From positions 124,001 through 188,000 of the forward strand of contig NZ_BMUZ01000011.1 in NCBI RefSeq assembly GCF_014650455.1: 64,000 nt of DNA, in the 5' to 3' direction. Numbering within the stretch: the stretch's first letter is position 1; every line of letters starts with the position of its first letter. Both the position numbers and the translations under genes were made by a program. Shown here piece after piece: positions 9,435-17,631 of the stretch. The notes below the pieces were generated by a model that had not been told where the DNA came from, did not search any database, and was given only the letters and a program-made list of their open reading frames with translations. The DNA comes from Streptomyces xanthochromogenes (GTDB lineage Bacteria > Actinomycetota > Actinomycetes > Streptomycetales > Streptomycetaceae).

Positions 9435-9570
9435 GCCGCACGCCCTCCTGCCTGGCGCGGCCGACGTCATCGACGCGGGCGGGTCGGCCTCGAACCTGGG
9501 GGGGGGCGTCCCCCGGCCCCGGGGCGAAAACCGGATGCGGGCCGGATCTTCCGCCCGTACCCTCGGTGAC

Positions 9571-9639
9571 ATGAAGGTCATCCACCGCAGCAGCGTCACG
9601 ACCGCGCGAGCGACCAGCTCGCCGGTTGCCGCCGCCTGA
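9571..9639 (+). CDS. Putative leader peptide of the alanyl-tRNA synthetase-like gene
   Basis: A 22-codon ORF, MKVIHRSSVTTARATSSPVAAA, ending in three consecutive GCC Ala codons before TGA. A -10-like TACCCT at 9558-9563 places a transcription start at or next to the ATG, so it could be translated leaderless. It sits 124 nt before a gene for an alanyl-tRNA synthetase core. Five of 22 codons are Ala. A role in ribosome-mediated attenuation by charged tRNA-Ala is inference. Confidence 0.45.
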   Translation: MKVIHRSSVTTARATSSPVAAA

Positions 9640-9680
9640 CCTCACTCCCCTTCCCCCGGCGACCGGAAACGGCCCGCCGG
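9622..9680 (+). promoter_or_regulatory. Mutually exclusive pairings after the Ala leader
   Basis: CCGGTTGCC (9622-9630, overlapping the leader's Ala codons) can pair with GGCGACCGG (9658-9666) with one G-U. CCGGCG (9656-9661) can instead pair with CGCCGG (9675-9680). The two share the same bases and exclude each other. CGCCGG could also pair weakly with CCGGC at 9731-9735. This resembles a 1:2, 2:3, 3:4 attenuator layout, but I see no U-run terminator. Confidence 0.35.
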
Positions 9681-9762
9681 TGTGGATCGACCAGGTTTCC
9701 CGTTCGTCACCCCGCGCTCGTGGTCCCTTTCCGGCAGCCCCGCAGCCAAAGGAACCGTCGTC

Positions 9763-10950
9763 ATGAACCCGGTCATGAACTCCGAGCACGTCCTGCGCAC
9801 CTTCGTCGAGTACTTCGAGCAGCTCGGCCACCGCCGCATCACGGGCTCGTCCCTGCTGCCGCCACCCGGTGACTCCGTCCTGTTCACCACCTCCGGCATG
9901 CATCCCCTCACCCCCTATCTGGAGGGCCGCCCCCATCCCCTCGGCCGCCGTCTGGTCAATGTGCAGCGCTGTCTTCGCACCACCGATCTGGAGGAGGTCG
10001 GCGACGACACCCACCTGACGGTCTTCGAGATGCTCGGCACCTGGTCGCTCGGCGACTACACCGGCTCACAGAGCCTGAGCTGGGGCTACGACCTGCTGGT
10101 GGACGGCTTCGGCGTCGATCCGGGGCTGCTGTACGTCACGGTCTTCGGCGGCGACGAGCGCTCGGGCCCGGACCACGAGTCCCTGCGCACCTGGCAGGAA
10201 ATCGGCGTGCCGGTCGAGCTGACCGGCAAAGAGAACTGGTGGTCCAACGGCCCCACCGGTCCCTGTGGACCGGACTCGGAGATCTTCGTGTGGACCGGCG
10301 ACACCCCGCCACGGTCCACCCCCACCCGGGACGAGCGCTGGGTCGAGGTGTGGAACCACGTGATGATGCGCCACCGGTGCGGCGAGGACGGCACCCTGGA
10401 CTCCCTGCCCCAGCAGAACATCGACACGGGCCTCGGCCTGGAGCGGCTCGTTGCCGTCCTCCAGGGCAAGGAGTCGGTCTTCGAGACGGACCTGTTCGAG
10501 CCGTGGATGCGCTCGGTGCCCCCGCTGTGGGATCTCGACGTGCGGTCGCTGCGCCTGGTCTGTGACCATCTGCGGTCCTGCATTGTCGTCATCGGCGACG
10601 GAGTGCAGCCGTCCAACACCGGCCGCGGATACGTGCTGCGCCGCCTGGTGCGGCGGGTGCTCACCTGTCTGTGGCGGGTCGATCCGTCCCGCACGCTCGG
10701 CGATCTGCCCGAAGAACTGATCGGCCACACGCTGGACCACTTCGGCCAGAACGAGCCGACCGGCCGGCTTCGCGACGTGCTCCTCGATGAGGAGCGGCGC
10801 TTCACCGGGCTCCTCGAACGGGGTCGGCGCGTCCTGTCCCAACCCCGTTTCTCCGGACCGCTCGGCGAGGACGACTTCGGCCATCTCCACGACACGTACG
10901 GGCTGCCCCGCGACCTCGTGCTCGGCCTGCGCACCGGCCTGCGGAGCTGA
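9763..10950 (+). CDS. Stand-alone alanyl-tRNA synthetase catalytic-core protein
   Basis: 395 residues from ATG 9763 (AAAGGAA about 8 nt upstream). It aligns by eye with the class II catalytic core of AlaRS: TSGMHPLTPYLEG, motif 2 region FEMLGTWSLGDY, NWWSNGPTGPCGPDSE, motif 3 DTGLGLERL, and the helical GYVLRRLVRR. It lacks the editing domain and the C-terminal domain of a roughly 880-residue AlaRS. Such a protein could activate alanine and load a tRNA or another carrier, or could be an alternative synthetase tolerant of an inhibitor. It is preceded by an Ala-rich leader peptide and followed by a YciO-type gene on the same strand. Confidence 0.85.
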   Translation: MNPVMNSEHVLRTFVEYFEQLGHRRITGSSLLPPPGDSVLFTTSGMHPLTPYLEGRPHPLGRRLVNVQRCLRTTDLEEVGDDTHLTVFEMLGTWSLGDYTGSQSLSWGYDLLVDGFGVDPGLLYVTVFGGDERSGPDHESLRTWQEIGVPVELTGKENWWSNGPTGPCGPDSEIFVWTGDTPPRSTPTRDERWVEVWNHVMMRHRCGEDGTLDSLPQQNIDTGLGLERLVAVLQGKESVFETDLFEPWMRSVPPLWDLDVRSLRLVCDHLRSCIVVIGDGVQPSNTGRGYVLRRLVRRVLTCLWRVDPSRTLGDLPEELIGHTLDHFGQNEPTGRLRDVLLDEERRFTGLLERGRRVLSQPRFSGPLGEDDFGHLHDTYGLPRDLVLGLRTGLRS

Positions 10951-11035
10951 TGCCGCGGCGCGGGCGGGGCAGCGCGGCGGCACCTGCGAACCGTCGGAGC
11001 CGGGCGGCCGCGGGCACGGACCGTAGACTCGGCGG

Positions 11036-11656
11036 ATGGCAAAGTACTTCGACGTGCACCCCGACAACCCTCAGCGGCGCACCATCAGCAACGTGGCCGA
11101 CAGCATCCGTTCCGGTGCGCTCGTCGCGTACCCGACGGACTCCTGCTACGCGTTGGGGTGCCAGCTGGGCAGTCGTGACGGCATCAACCGGATCCGGTCG
11201 ATCCGCGATCTGGACGACCGCCACCACTTCACCCTGGTGTGCGAGAACTTTGCGCAGCTGGGCCAGTTCGTACAGATCGACAATGACGTGTTCCGCGCCA
11301 TCAAGGCGGCCACGCCCGGCAGTTACACGTTCATCCTGCCCGCGACGAGGGAGGTGCCGCGGCAACTGCTGCACCCGAAGAAGAAGACGGTGGGGGTGCG
11401 GATTCCCGATCACGCCGTGGTCCAGGCCCTGCTCGCCGAGCTCGGGGAGCCGCTGCTCTCCAGCACGCTGCTGCTGCCCGACGAGGCCGAGCCGATGACG
11501 CAGGGCTGGGAGATCAAGGAGCGCCTCGACCACATGGTGGACGCGGTACTGGACTCGGGCGACTGCGGCACCGAGCCGACGACCGTCATCGACTTCTCGG
11601 GGGGCGAGGCGGAGATCGTGCGCCGGGGGGCGGGCGACACCTCGCGCTTCGAGTAA
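11036..11656 (+). CDS. YciO-type member of the Sua5/YciO/YrdC family
   Basis: 206 residues, complete. Family signatures are IRSGALVAYPTDSCYALGC, TPGSYTFIL, and KTVGVRIPDH followed by LLSSTLLL. The overall match, including HPDNPQRRTIS at the N-terminus, is closer to E. coli YciO than to the threonylcarbamoyl-AMP synthases Sua5/YrdC (TsaC). The region where TsaC has a conserved KxR motif reads RSIRDLDD. A tRNA-modification role is therefore uncertain. It lies 85 bp after the AlaRS-like gene, which may or may not be co-transcribed. Confidence 0.85.
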   Translation: MAKYFDVHPDNPQRRTISNVADSIRSGALVAYPTDSCYALGCQLGSRDGINRIRSIRDLDDRHHFTLVCENFAQLGQFVQIDNDVFRAIKAATPGSYTFILPATREVPRQLLHPKKKTVGVRIPDHAVVQALLAELGEPLLSSTLLLPDEAEPMTQGWEIKERLDHMVDAVLDSGDCGTEPTTVIDFSGGEAEIVRRGAGDTSRFE

Positions 11657-11696
11657 CCGCCGCGCCCGCCCGGGCCCGGCGGGGATGCCCGCCAGG

Positions 11697-11720
11697 CCCG
11701 GGTACGGGTCGTGACCCGGG
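11697..11720. terminator. Hairpin between convergent genes
   Basis: Inverted repeat CCCGGGT (11697-11703) and ACCCGGG (11714-11720) with a 10-nt loop. It abuts the stop codon of the ferredoxin gene and lies 41 nt after the YciO-type gene. Confidence 0.5.
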
Positions 11721-11939
11721 TCAGTCCCGGCGGGGGCCGATGACCGTTCTTCCGTCGTGCACGGTGATCGCCTGCGCGGGGCAGGCGTCGGCGACGTCCA
11801 GGATGCGCTCGTCCGGCTCGACCGCCTCCGGCAGCACCCGTGCGTGCTCGGTGTCGAGCGCGAAGACATCGGGGGCGGCCCCGGCACACATGCCCGAGGC
11901 CAGGCAGAGCTGGGGGTCCACGCGTACGGTCCAGGTCAT
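11721..11939 (-). CDS. Ferredoxin, 3Fe-4S type
   Basis: 72 residues. The cluster ligands are Cys12 and Cys18 in LCLASGMC and Cys53 in DACPAQAI; the middle Cys of a 4Fe-4S CxxCxxC is replaced by Ala, as in 3Fe-4S ferredoxins serving Streptomyces P450s. It starts 5 nt after the stop of the P450 gene (11945), so the two are translationally linked. It should carry electrons from a ferredoxin reductase, not encoded here, to that P450. Confidence 0.92.
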   Translation of the reverse strand: MTWTVRVDPQLCLASGMCAGAAPDVFALDTEHARVLPEAVEPDERILDVADACPAQAITVHDGRTVIGPRRD

Positions 11940-11944
11940 GGCGG

Positions 11945-13135
11945 TCACCACGCGACCGGCATCACGCGCGGCCCGCGGACGAGCATCTCGGTCTTCCAGG
12001 TGATGTCGCCGGCCAGCTTCAGGCCCGGGAAGCGCGTGATGAGCGCACTCAGCGCCTCCTGGAGTTCGAGCCGGGCCAGCGGGGCGCCCAGGCAGTGGTG
12101 GACTCCGTGGCCGAAACCGAGATGCTGGTTGCCCTCGCGAGCGATGTCGAGCACGCCGGGGCCGCTGAAGCGCAGCGCGTCGCGATTGGCGGCGCCCGTC
12201 GCGACCAGGACCGGGCTGCCGGCCCGTACCAGGGTGCCGCCGACCTCGACGTCCTCGGTCGCGTACCGCGCCTGCCCGGCGCCACTGCCCAGCGGCACGA
12301 AGCGCAGCAGCTCCTCCACGGCGTTGGCGATCAGCTCCGGTTGCTCCCTGAGCCGGGCGAGCTGGTCGGGGTGGTCGAGCAGGGTGAGGGTGAAGTTGGG
12401 GATCTGGGAGGCGGTGGTCTCGTGCCCGGCCACCAGGACCGCCACGCACAGGTCGACGAGTTCCAGTTCGGTCAGGCGGTCGCCGCCGTCGCGCGCCTCG
12501 ATGAGGGCGGTCATCAGGTCGTCCTGCGGTTCCTGGCGGTGCAGGGCGATCAACTCGCCCATGTAGGAACGCAGTTCTTCACGATTGGCCTCGAACTCGG
12601 CGGCCGTGAGCGAGCTGGTGGACAGGGCCGCGTCGCTCCACACCCGAAAGCGCGGGCGGTCCTCGGTGGGCACGCCGAGCAGTCGGCAGATCACCGCGAC
12701 CGGCAGGGGCAGCGCGTAGGAGTCGACGAGGTCGGCGGGTGCTCCGCTCGCCTCCATGTCGTCCAACAGGCTCGCGGTGAGCTCGCGGACCTGCGGGCGG
12801 AGCTTCTCCACCTGGCGGACGGTGAACGCCCGCGCCACCAGGGACCGCAGGCGGGTGTGGTCGGGCGGGTCCATGCCGAGGATGCCGCTGTTGGTGCGCC
12901 CCTCGGACTGGCGCGGCTCGTCGTGCTCGGCGCCGGCGGCCCGGCTGAAGCGCTGGTCACCCAGGACGAGCCGGGCGTCCGCGTAACGCGTGACGAGCCA
13001 GGCGGACTCGCCGTACGGCAGCTGGACGCGTAACAGACCCGGCAGTTCGCGTACGCGCTCGTACTCCTCGGCGAGCTGGAGCCCGTCGGCGGTGTTGAAG
13101 GGATAGGCGAGGGGTGTGGTGTCGGCTGTCGTCAC
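11945..13135 (-). CDS. Cytochrome P450
   Basis: 396 residues from GTG 13135 (GGGAGG 6 nt upstream). P450 landmarks are complete: I-helix AGHETTA, K-helix EELLR (ExxR), and the heme loop FGHGVHHCLGAPLAR with the axial Cys. The length and soluble form fit a class I bacterial P450 of the CYP105/CYP107-like group. It forms an operon with the ferredoxin at 11721-11939. The palindrome at 13151-13166 lies just upstream, and a TetR gene runs divergently. The substrate is unknown; inducible xenobiotic oxidation is plausible. Confidence 0.93.
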   Translation of the reverse strand: MTTADTTPLAYPFNTADGLQLAEEYERVRELPGLLRVQLPYGESAWLVTRYADARLVLGDQRFSRAAGAEHDEPRQSEGRTNSGILGMDPPDHTRLRSLVARAFTVRQVEKLRPQVRELTASLLDDMEASGAPADLVDSYALPLPVAVICRLLGVPTEDRPRFRVWSDAALSTSSLTAAEFEANREELRSYMGELIALHRQEPQDDLMTALIEARDGGDRLTELELVDLCVAVLVAGHETTASQIPNFTLTLLDHPDQLARLREQPELIANAVEELLRFVPLGSGAGQARYATEDVEVGGTLVRAGSPVLVATGAANRDALRFSGPGVLDIAREGNQHLGFGHGVHHCLGAPLARLELQEALSALITRFPGLKLAGDITWKTEMLVRGPRVMPVAW

Positions 13136-13150
13136 TGCGGCCTCCCGGAT

Positions 13151-13166
13151 GTAAGCAGCTGCTTAC
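13151..13166. promoter_or_regulatory. TetR-type operator palindrome
   Basis: Perfect 16-bp palindrome GTAAGCAGCTGCTTAC in the 109-bp gap between the divergent P450 and TetR genes. It begins 15 bp upstream of the P450 start codon, well placed to repress both promoters. Confidence 0.75.
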
Positions 13167-13244
13167 AACGGTAGGGGCGCCCCCCGAGTCGGTCAACGGC
13201 GCATTGTGGCCGTTATCCTGACGGGCCGTCTGAGAGGACCTCCC

Positions 13245-13841
13245 ATGGCAGAAGCCCCCGAATCACCCGTCGGCGAGCGTCGCCGCGACGCCGCGGCCAC
13301 CCGCCGACGGCTGCTCGACGCGGCGCGCGATCTGTTCGCGGAACGCGGTTACGAAGGGGCGACGGTCCGCGAGATCGCCGAACGGGCGGGCGCCAACCAG
13401 GCTTTGCTGTTCCGGTACTTCGGCTCCAAGCAGGGCCTGTTGACGGAGGTCGTCGCGCAGGGCGGCCTGGAGCAGTTTCGCGCCACCGCGCCCGAGGAAC
13501 TCTTCGAGACCGCGCTGCGCTCGATGCTGACGAGCAGCACCGCAGGGACGGCCGACCGGTCGCTGGAGGTCTATCTGCGGTCCATCGGCCGGGGCGACGA
13601 CGCGTCCGGGACCCTGCGTGAGCTGGGCGAGCGCTATCAGCGCGCACTGGCCGAGCTCTCCGGCGCGAAGGACGGCGCCCTGCGCGCCGATCTGGCCATG
13701 GCTTGGCTGCTCGGGATCGGGCTCATGCGGACGGTGGTCGCGCGCGAGCCCCTGGCGAGCGCGGACCCGGACACGGTCTGCCGCCTCGTGGTCGACACCC
13801 TCGACCACCTGTGGTCGGACGCGGATCGGGAGGCGCCGTAG
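13245..13841 (+). CDS. TetR-family repressor, divergent from P450
   Basis: 198 residues from ATG 13245 (GAGAGGA upstream); a GTG at 13206 is less likely. The N-terminal HTH is typical: LLDAARDLFAERGYEGATVREIAERAGANQALLFRYFGSKQGLL. The C-terminal half is a ligand-binding helical domain. Its placement opposite the P450-ferredoxin operon with a shared palindrome suggests it represses that operon and itself until a ligand, perhaps the P450 substrate, binds. Confidence 0.9.
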   Translation: MAEAPESPVGERRRDAAATRRRLLDAARDLFAERGYEGATVREIAERAGANQALLFRYFGSKQGLLTEVVAQGGLEQFRATAPEELFETALRSMLTSSTAGTADRSLEVYLRSIGRGDDASGTLRELGERYQRALAELSGAKDGALRADLAMAWLLGIGLMRTVVAREPLASADPDTVCRLVVDTLDHLWSDADREAP

Positions 13842-14095
13842 GCGTCAACTGGCTTGTATTGAGCGGCCGTTCGGTGGAGGGACTCCACCTGGACGCTTCG
13901 GGGGGGGAGCCGCCCGACACGACCCCAGCTCCGACCCCAGCTCCGACCCGGGCTCCGGCGCCGGCCTTCGGGCTCCGGCACGCGCTTGCCGGAGCCGCAC
14001 ATACGACTCCGGCAAGGAGGGGCCGGGACGGGGCTACCGGCGCTGAACCCATGGGCGCTGGTCCTGTGGATGCCGGGCCCGGCAGGGCGCCGGGT

Positions 14096-14287
14096 CTATT
14101 CGGTGATGCGGACCGCGCCGGAGGGGCAGAGGTTGACCGCCTGGCGGGCGGCGGGCTGCTGGGCCCGGTCGGGGTCAGGCGTGAGGACGTCGACGAGGCC
14201 GTCGTCGTCCTGGTCGAAAACGGCGGGGGCGGTGAGCGCGCACAACCCGGCGCCGACGCACACCTCCCGGTCGGCGGACACCCGCAT
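14096..14287 (-). CDS. Ferredoxin, 3Fe-4S type
   Basis: 63 residues from ATG 14287, with AAGGAG 7 nt upstream. Ligands are Cys10 and Cys16 in EVCVGAGLC and Cys54 in NLCPSGAV, the 3Fe-4S pattern. It begins 20 nt after the stop of the second P450 gene and is its likely electron donor. It differs clearly from the ferredoxin at 11721, so this is not a recent duplicate. Confidence 0.92.
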   Translation of the reverse strand: MRVSADREVCVGAGLCALTAPAVFDQDDDGLVDVLTPDPDRAQQPAARQAVNLCPSGAVRITE

Positions 14288-14307
14288 GGGGACTCCTTCC
14301 ACCCCGG

Positions 14308-15537
14308 TCACCAGGTTACGGGGAGTTCGTTGACGCCCTGGATCGTCGTGCCCGGCCGCAGCGTGAGCCGCTCCACGGGTACGGCAAGGCGCAGGGTCGG
14401 AATACGGTCGAACAGCGTGGTGAGGATGACTTCGAGTTCGAGGCGGGCCAGGTTCTGGCCGAGGCACTGGTGCACTCCGTACCCGAAGGAGAGGTGATGG
14501 CGTGCCGAGCGGTGCACATCGAGGCTGTCCGGGTTCTCGAACACCGAACCGTCGCGGTTGGCAATGGAGTTGGTGACGATCACGCCCTCGCCCGCACGGA
14601 TGATCTGCCCGTCGACATCGATGTCGGCCGTGGCCACCCGGCCTCCCGCGATGTCGGCGATGGCGAGGTAGCGAAGCAGCTCCTCCACCGCACCGGGCAC
14701 CAGGGCGGGGTCGGCCCTCAACGCGGCGTGCTGGTCGGGGTGTTCGAGAAGGGTGATCACGCTGAGCGAGGTCATCGAGGCCGTGGTCTCGTGACCGGCG
14801 ACGAGCAACAGCAGTGCGGTGGAGACCAGTTCCTCGCGGTCGATCTCGCCGGCCGCCAACTGCCGTGTCACCAAGGTGTTCAGGAGTCCGGACCCGGGCT
14901 TGTCCTGCATCTTGGTGATGAGCCCGTCCAGATAGCCGTTGAGGTCCTCGCGGGCCGTGACGGCACTGTCCACGTCCAGGGACTGCACGAGGCGCCTGCT
15001 CGCATCCTGGAAGAAGTCGTGGTCGGCGTACGGGATGCCGAGCAGTTCGCAGATCACCATGGAGGGAACGGGCAGCGCGAACTGACTGACCAGGTCGGCG
15101 GGCGGGCCACCGGCGAGCATCTCGTCGATGAAGCCGTTCACGATGCGCTCGATGCCCGGGCGCATGCCCTTGATGCGCTTCACGGTGAATTCGCTGATCG
15201 TCATCCGCCGGCGGGGGCCGTGCTCGGGCGGGTCCATGCCGATGAAGGCGGGGCGACCCGACCGGATGGCCTCGAAGCGCGGTGAAGTGGCGGGAAAATC
15301 GGTGTGGTTGCGATCGGAGGAGAGCCGGGGGTCCGCGAGCAACCTGCGCGCGGTCTCGTGCTTGGTGACCACCCAGGCCCGCCGTCCGTCGAACAGGGTC
15401 ACCGGGGTCAGCGCGTCCGGCTGGTCCCTCAACTTGCTGTATTCATGCGGCAGTTGGTAGGGGCAGGTTCGATCGGCCGGGAAGGCGGGAGCCTCGGCCG
15501 TCTGCAATGTTGCGGTCGTCTCGGTCGTGTCGGTCAT
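14308..15537 (-). CDS. Cytochrome P450, CYP105-like
   Basis: 409 residues. Landmarks: FIGMDPPEHGPRRRM, AGHETTASM, EELLRYLAIAD (ExxR) and heme loop FGYGVHQCLGQNLAR. The EELLRY...ADIAGGRVATADI pattern and partner ferredoxin match CYP105 enzymes, which oxidise varied xenobiotics and secondary metabolites. The ATG at 15537 follows GAGGGA. It is transcribed with the ferredoxin at 14096 and controlled in all likelihood by the divergent TetR gene through the inverted repeat at 15565. Confidence 0.93.
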   Translation of the reverse strand: MTDTTETTATLQTAEAPAFPADRTCPYQLPHEYSKLRDQPDALTPVTLFDGRRAWVVTKHETARRLLADPRLSSDRNHTDFPATSPRFEAIRSGRPAFIGMDPPEHGPRRRMTISEFTVKRIKGMRPGIERIVNGFIDEMLAGGPPADLVSQFALPVPSMVICELLGIPYADHDFFQDASRRLVQSLDVDSAVTAREDLNGYLDGLITKMQDKPGSGLLNTLVTRQLAAGEIDREELVSTALLLLVAGHETTASMTSLSVITLLEHPDQHAALRADPALVPGAVEELLRYLAIADIAGGRVATADIDVDGQIIRAGEGVIVTNSIANRDGSVFENPDSLDVHRSARHHLSFGYGVHQCLGQNLARLELEVILTTLFDRIPTLRLAVPVERLTLRPGTTIQGVNELPVTW

Positions 15538-15564
15538 CGAATCCCTCGAAACCTCAGACGTTAA

Positions 15565-15579
15565 AGAACGGTCAGTTCT
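15565..15579. promoter_or_regulatory. Inverted repeat, likely TetR operator
   Basis: AGAAC-GGTCA-GTTCT, with flanking T/A-rich steps, in the 113-bp gap between the divergent CYP105-like P450 and TetR genes. Its form resembles AcrR/TetR-type operators. Confidence 0.65.
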
Positions 15580-15650
15580 CTAAATGAGAGGCTAGGCTGT
15601 CCCCCCTGGAGAACGCAACGGCCCCAATCGGACACACCCGGGAGGCATGG

Positions 15651-16310
<660 letters not shown>

Positions 16311-16314
16311 AGCG

Positions 16315-16740
16315 TCAGCCGTCGCCGTCCGGCCGGGCTGCGAGTTTGTGCAGCAGACCGAGCAGTGATACCCGGTCCGCCGCCGTCAGCCCTTCGAAGC
16401 ACTCCGCGAGCACGGAGTCGGCCACCTCGTGCCCCGCGCGCAGCACCCGCTTCCCCTCGGCCGTGAGGTGGTGCTCGATGCGCCGGCCGTGCCCCTTGCG
16501 CCGGTCCACCAGCCCCTGCGCCACGAGACGGCCCGCGAGCGTGCCGAACGCCTGCTCGCTCTGGAAGGTCGTCGCGGCCAGTTCCCGCGCGCTGGCCCCC
16601 GGCGCGTTGTCGATCGCGCGCAGGGCGTCCCACTGGGCCAGCGTGCTGCCGATGGACGCGAGGCGCGTGTCGAGGGAGCGGTGCTGTCGGTACTGGGCGG
16701 CCTTCACGGCCTTTCCCAGGGTCTGCAGGTCAACGGCCAT
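16315..16740 (-). CDS. MarR-family regulator
   Basis: 141 residues. The winged helix is seen in AQWDALRAIDNAPGASARELAATTFQSEQAFGTLAGRLVAQGLVDRRKGHGRRIEHHLTAEG, with the wing at GHGRRIEHHLT. MarR proteins bind palindromes as dimers and are released by phenolic or oxidant ligands. The gene is divergent from an alpha/beta hydrolase, with two adjacent inverted repeats between them, so it very likely controls that hydrolase and itself. Confidence 0.92.
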   Translation of the reverse strand: MAVDLQTLGKAVKAAQYRQHRSLDTRLASIGSTLAQWDALRAIDNAPGASARELAATTFQSEQAFGTLAGRLVAQGLVDRRKGHGRRIEHHLTAEGKRVLRAGHEVADSVLAECFEGLTAADRVSLLGLLHKLAARPDGDG

Positions 16741-16761
16741 GCCGCCAGACTAGCATGGCAA

Positions 16762-16789
16762 CTAAGCTTGCTTAGCTAAATATCTTTAG
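16762..16789. promoter_or_regulatory. Tandem MarR-type operators
   Basis: Two abutting inverted repeats: CTAAGC-TT-GCTTAG (16762-16775) and CTAAA-TATC-TTTAG (16776-16789). They fill the AT-rich 62-bp gap between the divergent MarR and hydrolase genes. Both share the CTAA/TTAG ends, consistent with two MarR dimers. Confidence 0.8.
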
Positions 16790-16802
16790 TTACAGTCGGG
16801 GC

Positions 16803-17564
16803 ATGACTTCCGAACTCGCGCTCGCCATATCCGGGCCTGCCACCGGCCGCCCCGTCCTCGTCCTGCACGGTGGCGGCGGCCCCGTCACGGTCGCCCCCGT
16901 CGCCGAGCACTTCGCCGCGTCATCGCCCACTCTGCTTCCCACCCATCCGGGCTGGAACGGCACGTCGCGTCCGGCCGACATCGCCAGTGTGGCCGACCTC
17001 GCGGCCCGCTACCTCCGGCTCCTGCACGACCGAGGTCTGTCCGACACCCTGGTCGTGGGGTCCTCGCTCGGGGGCTGGGTCGCCGCGGAGATGGCGGCCG
17101 CCGACACGGAGGGACTGATCGGCCGGCTCGCGCTGGTGGACGCGGTCGGCATCGAGGTCGAGGAGGAGCCGGTACGCGACTTCTTCGCCCTGGACGCCAA
17201 GGGTGTCGCCACCTACGCGTACTACGACCCGGAGCGGTTCCATGTAGCTCCGGAGGACCTGCCGGCCGAACGGCGTGCGGCCATGGCCGCCAACATGGCA
17301 GTCCTGCGCGTCATCTCCGGCGGCCCCGCGATGGCGGACCCGACCCTGCGGGCCCGGCTGGCGGATGTCACCGTACCGACGCTCGTACTGTGGGGGGAGG
17401 CCGATCGCATCGTGACGCCCGCCTACGGCTCGGCCTACGCCGCGGCGTTCGCGAACGCCCGCTATGTGACGGTGCCTCAGGCCGGCCACCTGCCCCATTT
17501 GGAACAGCCGGAGCGCACCTTCGCCCTGCTGGACGCATTCGCTACCGAGACGGTCGCCCGGTAG
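16803..17564 (+). CDS. Alpha/beta hydrolase
   Basis: 253 residues. The oxyanion/first-strand motif is LVLHGGGGP, the nucleophile elbow GSSLGGW carries Ser, the acid is in WGEADRIV, and His is in AGHLPHLEQP. No signal peptide, so it is cytoplasmic. Members act as esterases, C-C hydrolases or haloperoxidase-like enzymes. Control by a MarR protein hints at a role in detoxifying an aromatic or ester compound; that is inference. Confidence 0.88.
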   Translation: MTSELALAISGPATGRPVLVLHGGGGPVTVAPVAEHFAASSPTLLPTHPGWNGTSRPADIASVADLAARYLRLLHDRGLSDTLVVGSSLGGWVAAEMAAADTEGLIGRLALVDAVGIEVEEEPVRDFFALDAKGVATYAYYDPERFHVAPEDLPAERRAAMAANMAVLRVISGGPAMADPTLRARLADVTVPTLVLWGEADRIVTPAYGSAYAAAFANARYVTVPQAGHLPHLEQPERTFALLDAFATETVAR

Positions 17565-17631
17565 GGCGTGGGGCCTGCGGATGCGTCGCCGGACTTCCCG
17601 GTGGCGCGTCGCACGACCGACCAGGCAGGGC

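Noticed and set aside
9640..9762. T-box riboswitch before the AlaRS-like gene
   Set aside because: No conserved T-box bulge sequence or specifier stem could be found; the peptide-leader explanation fits better.
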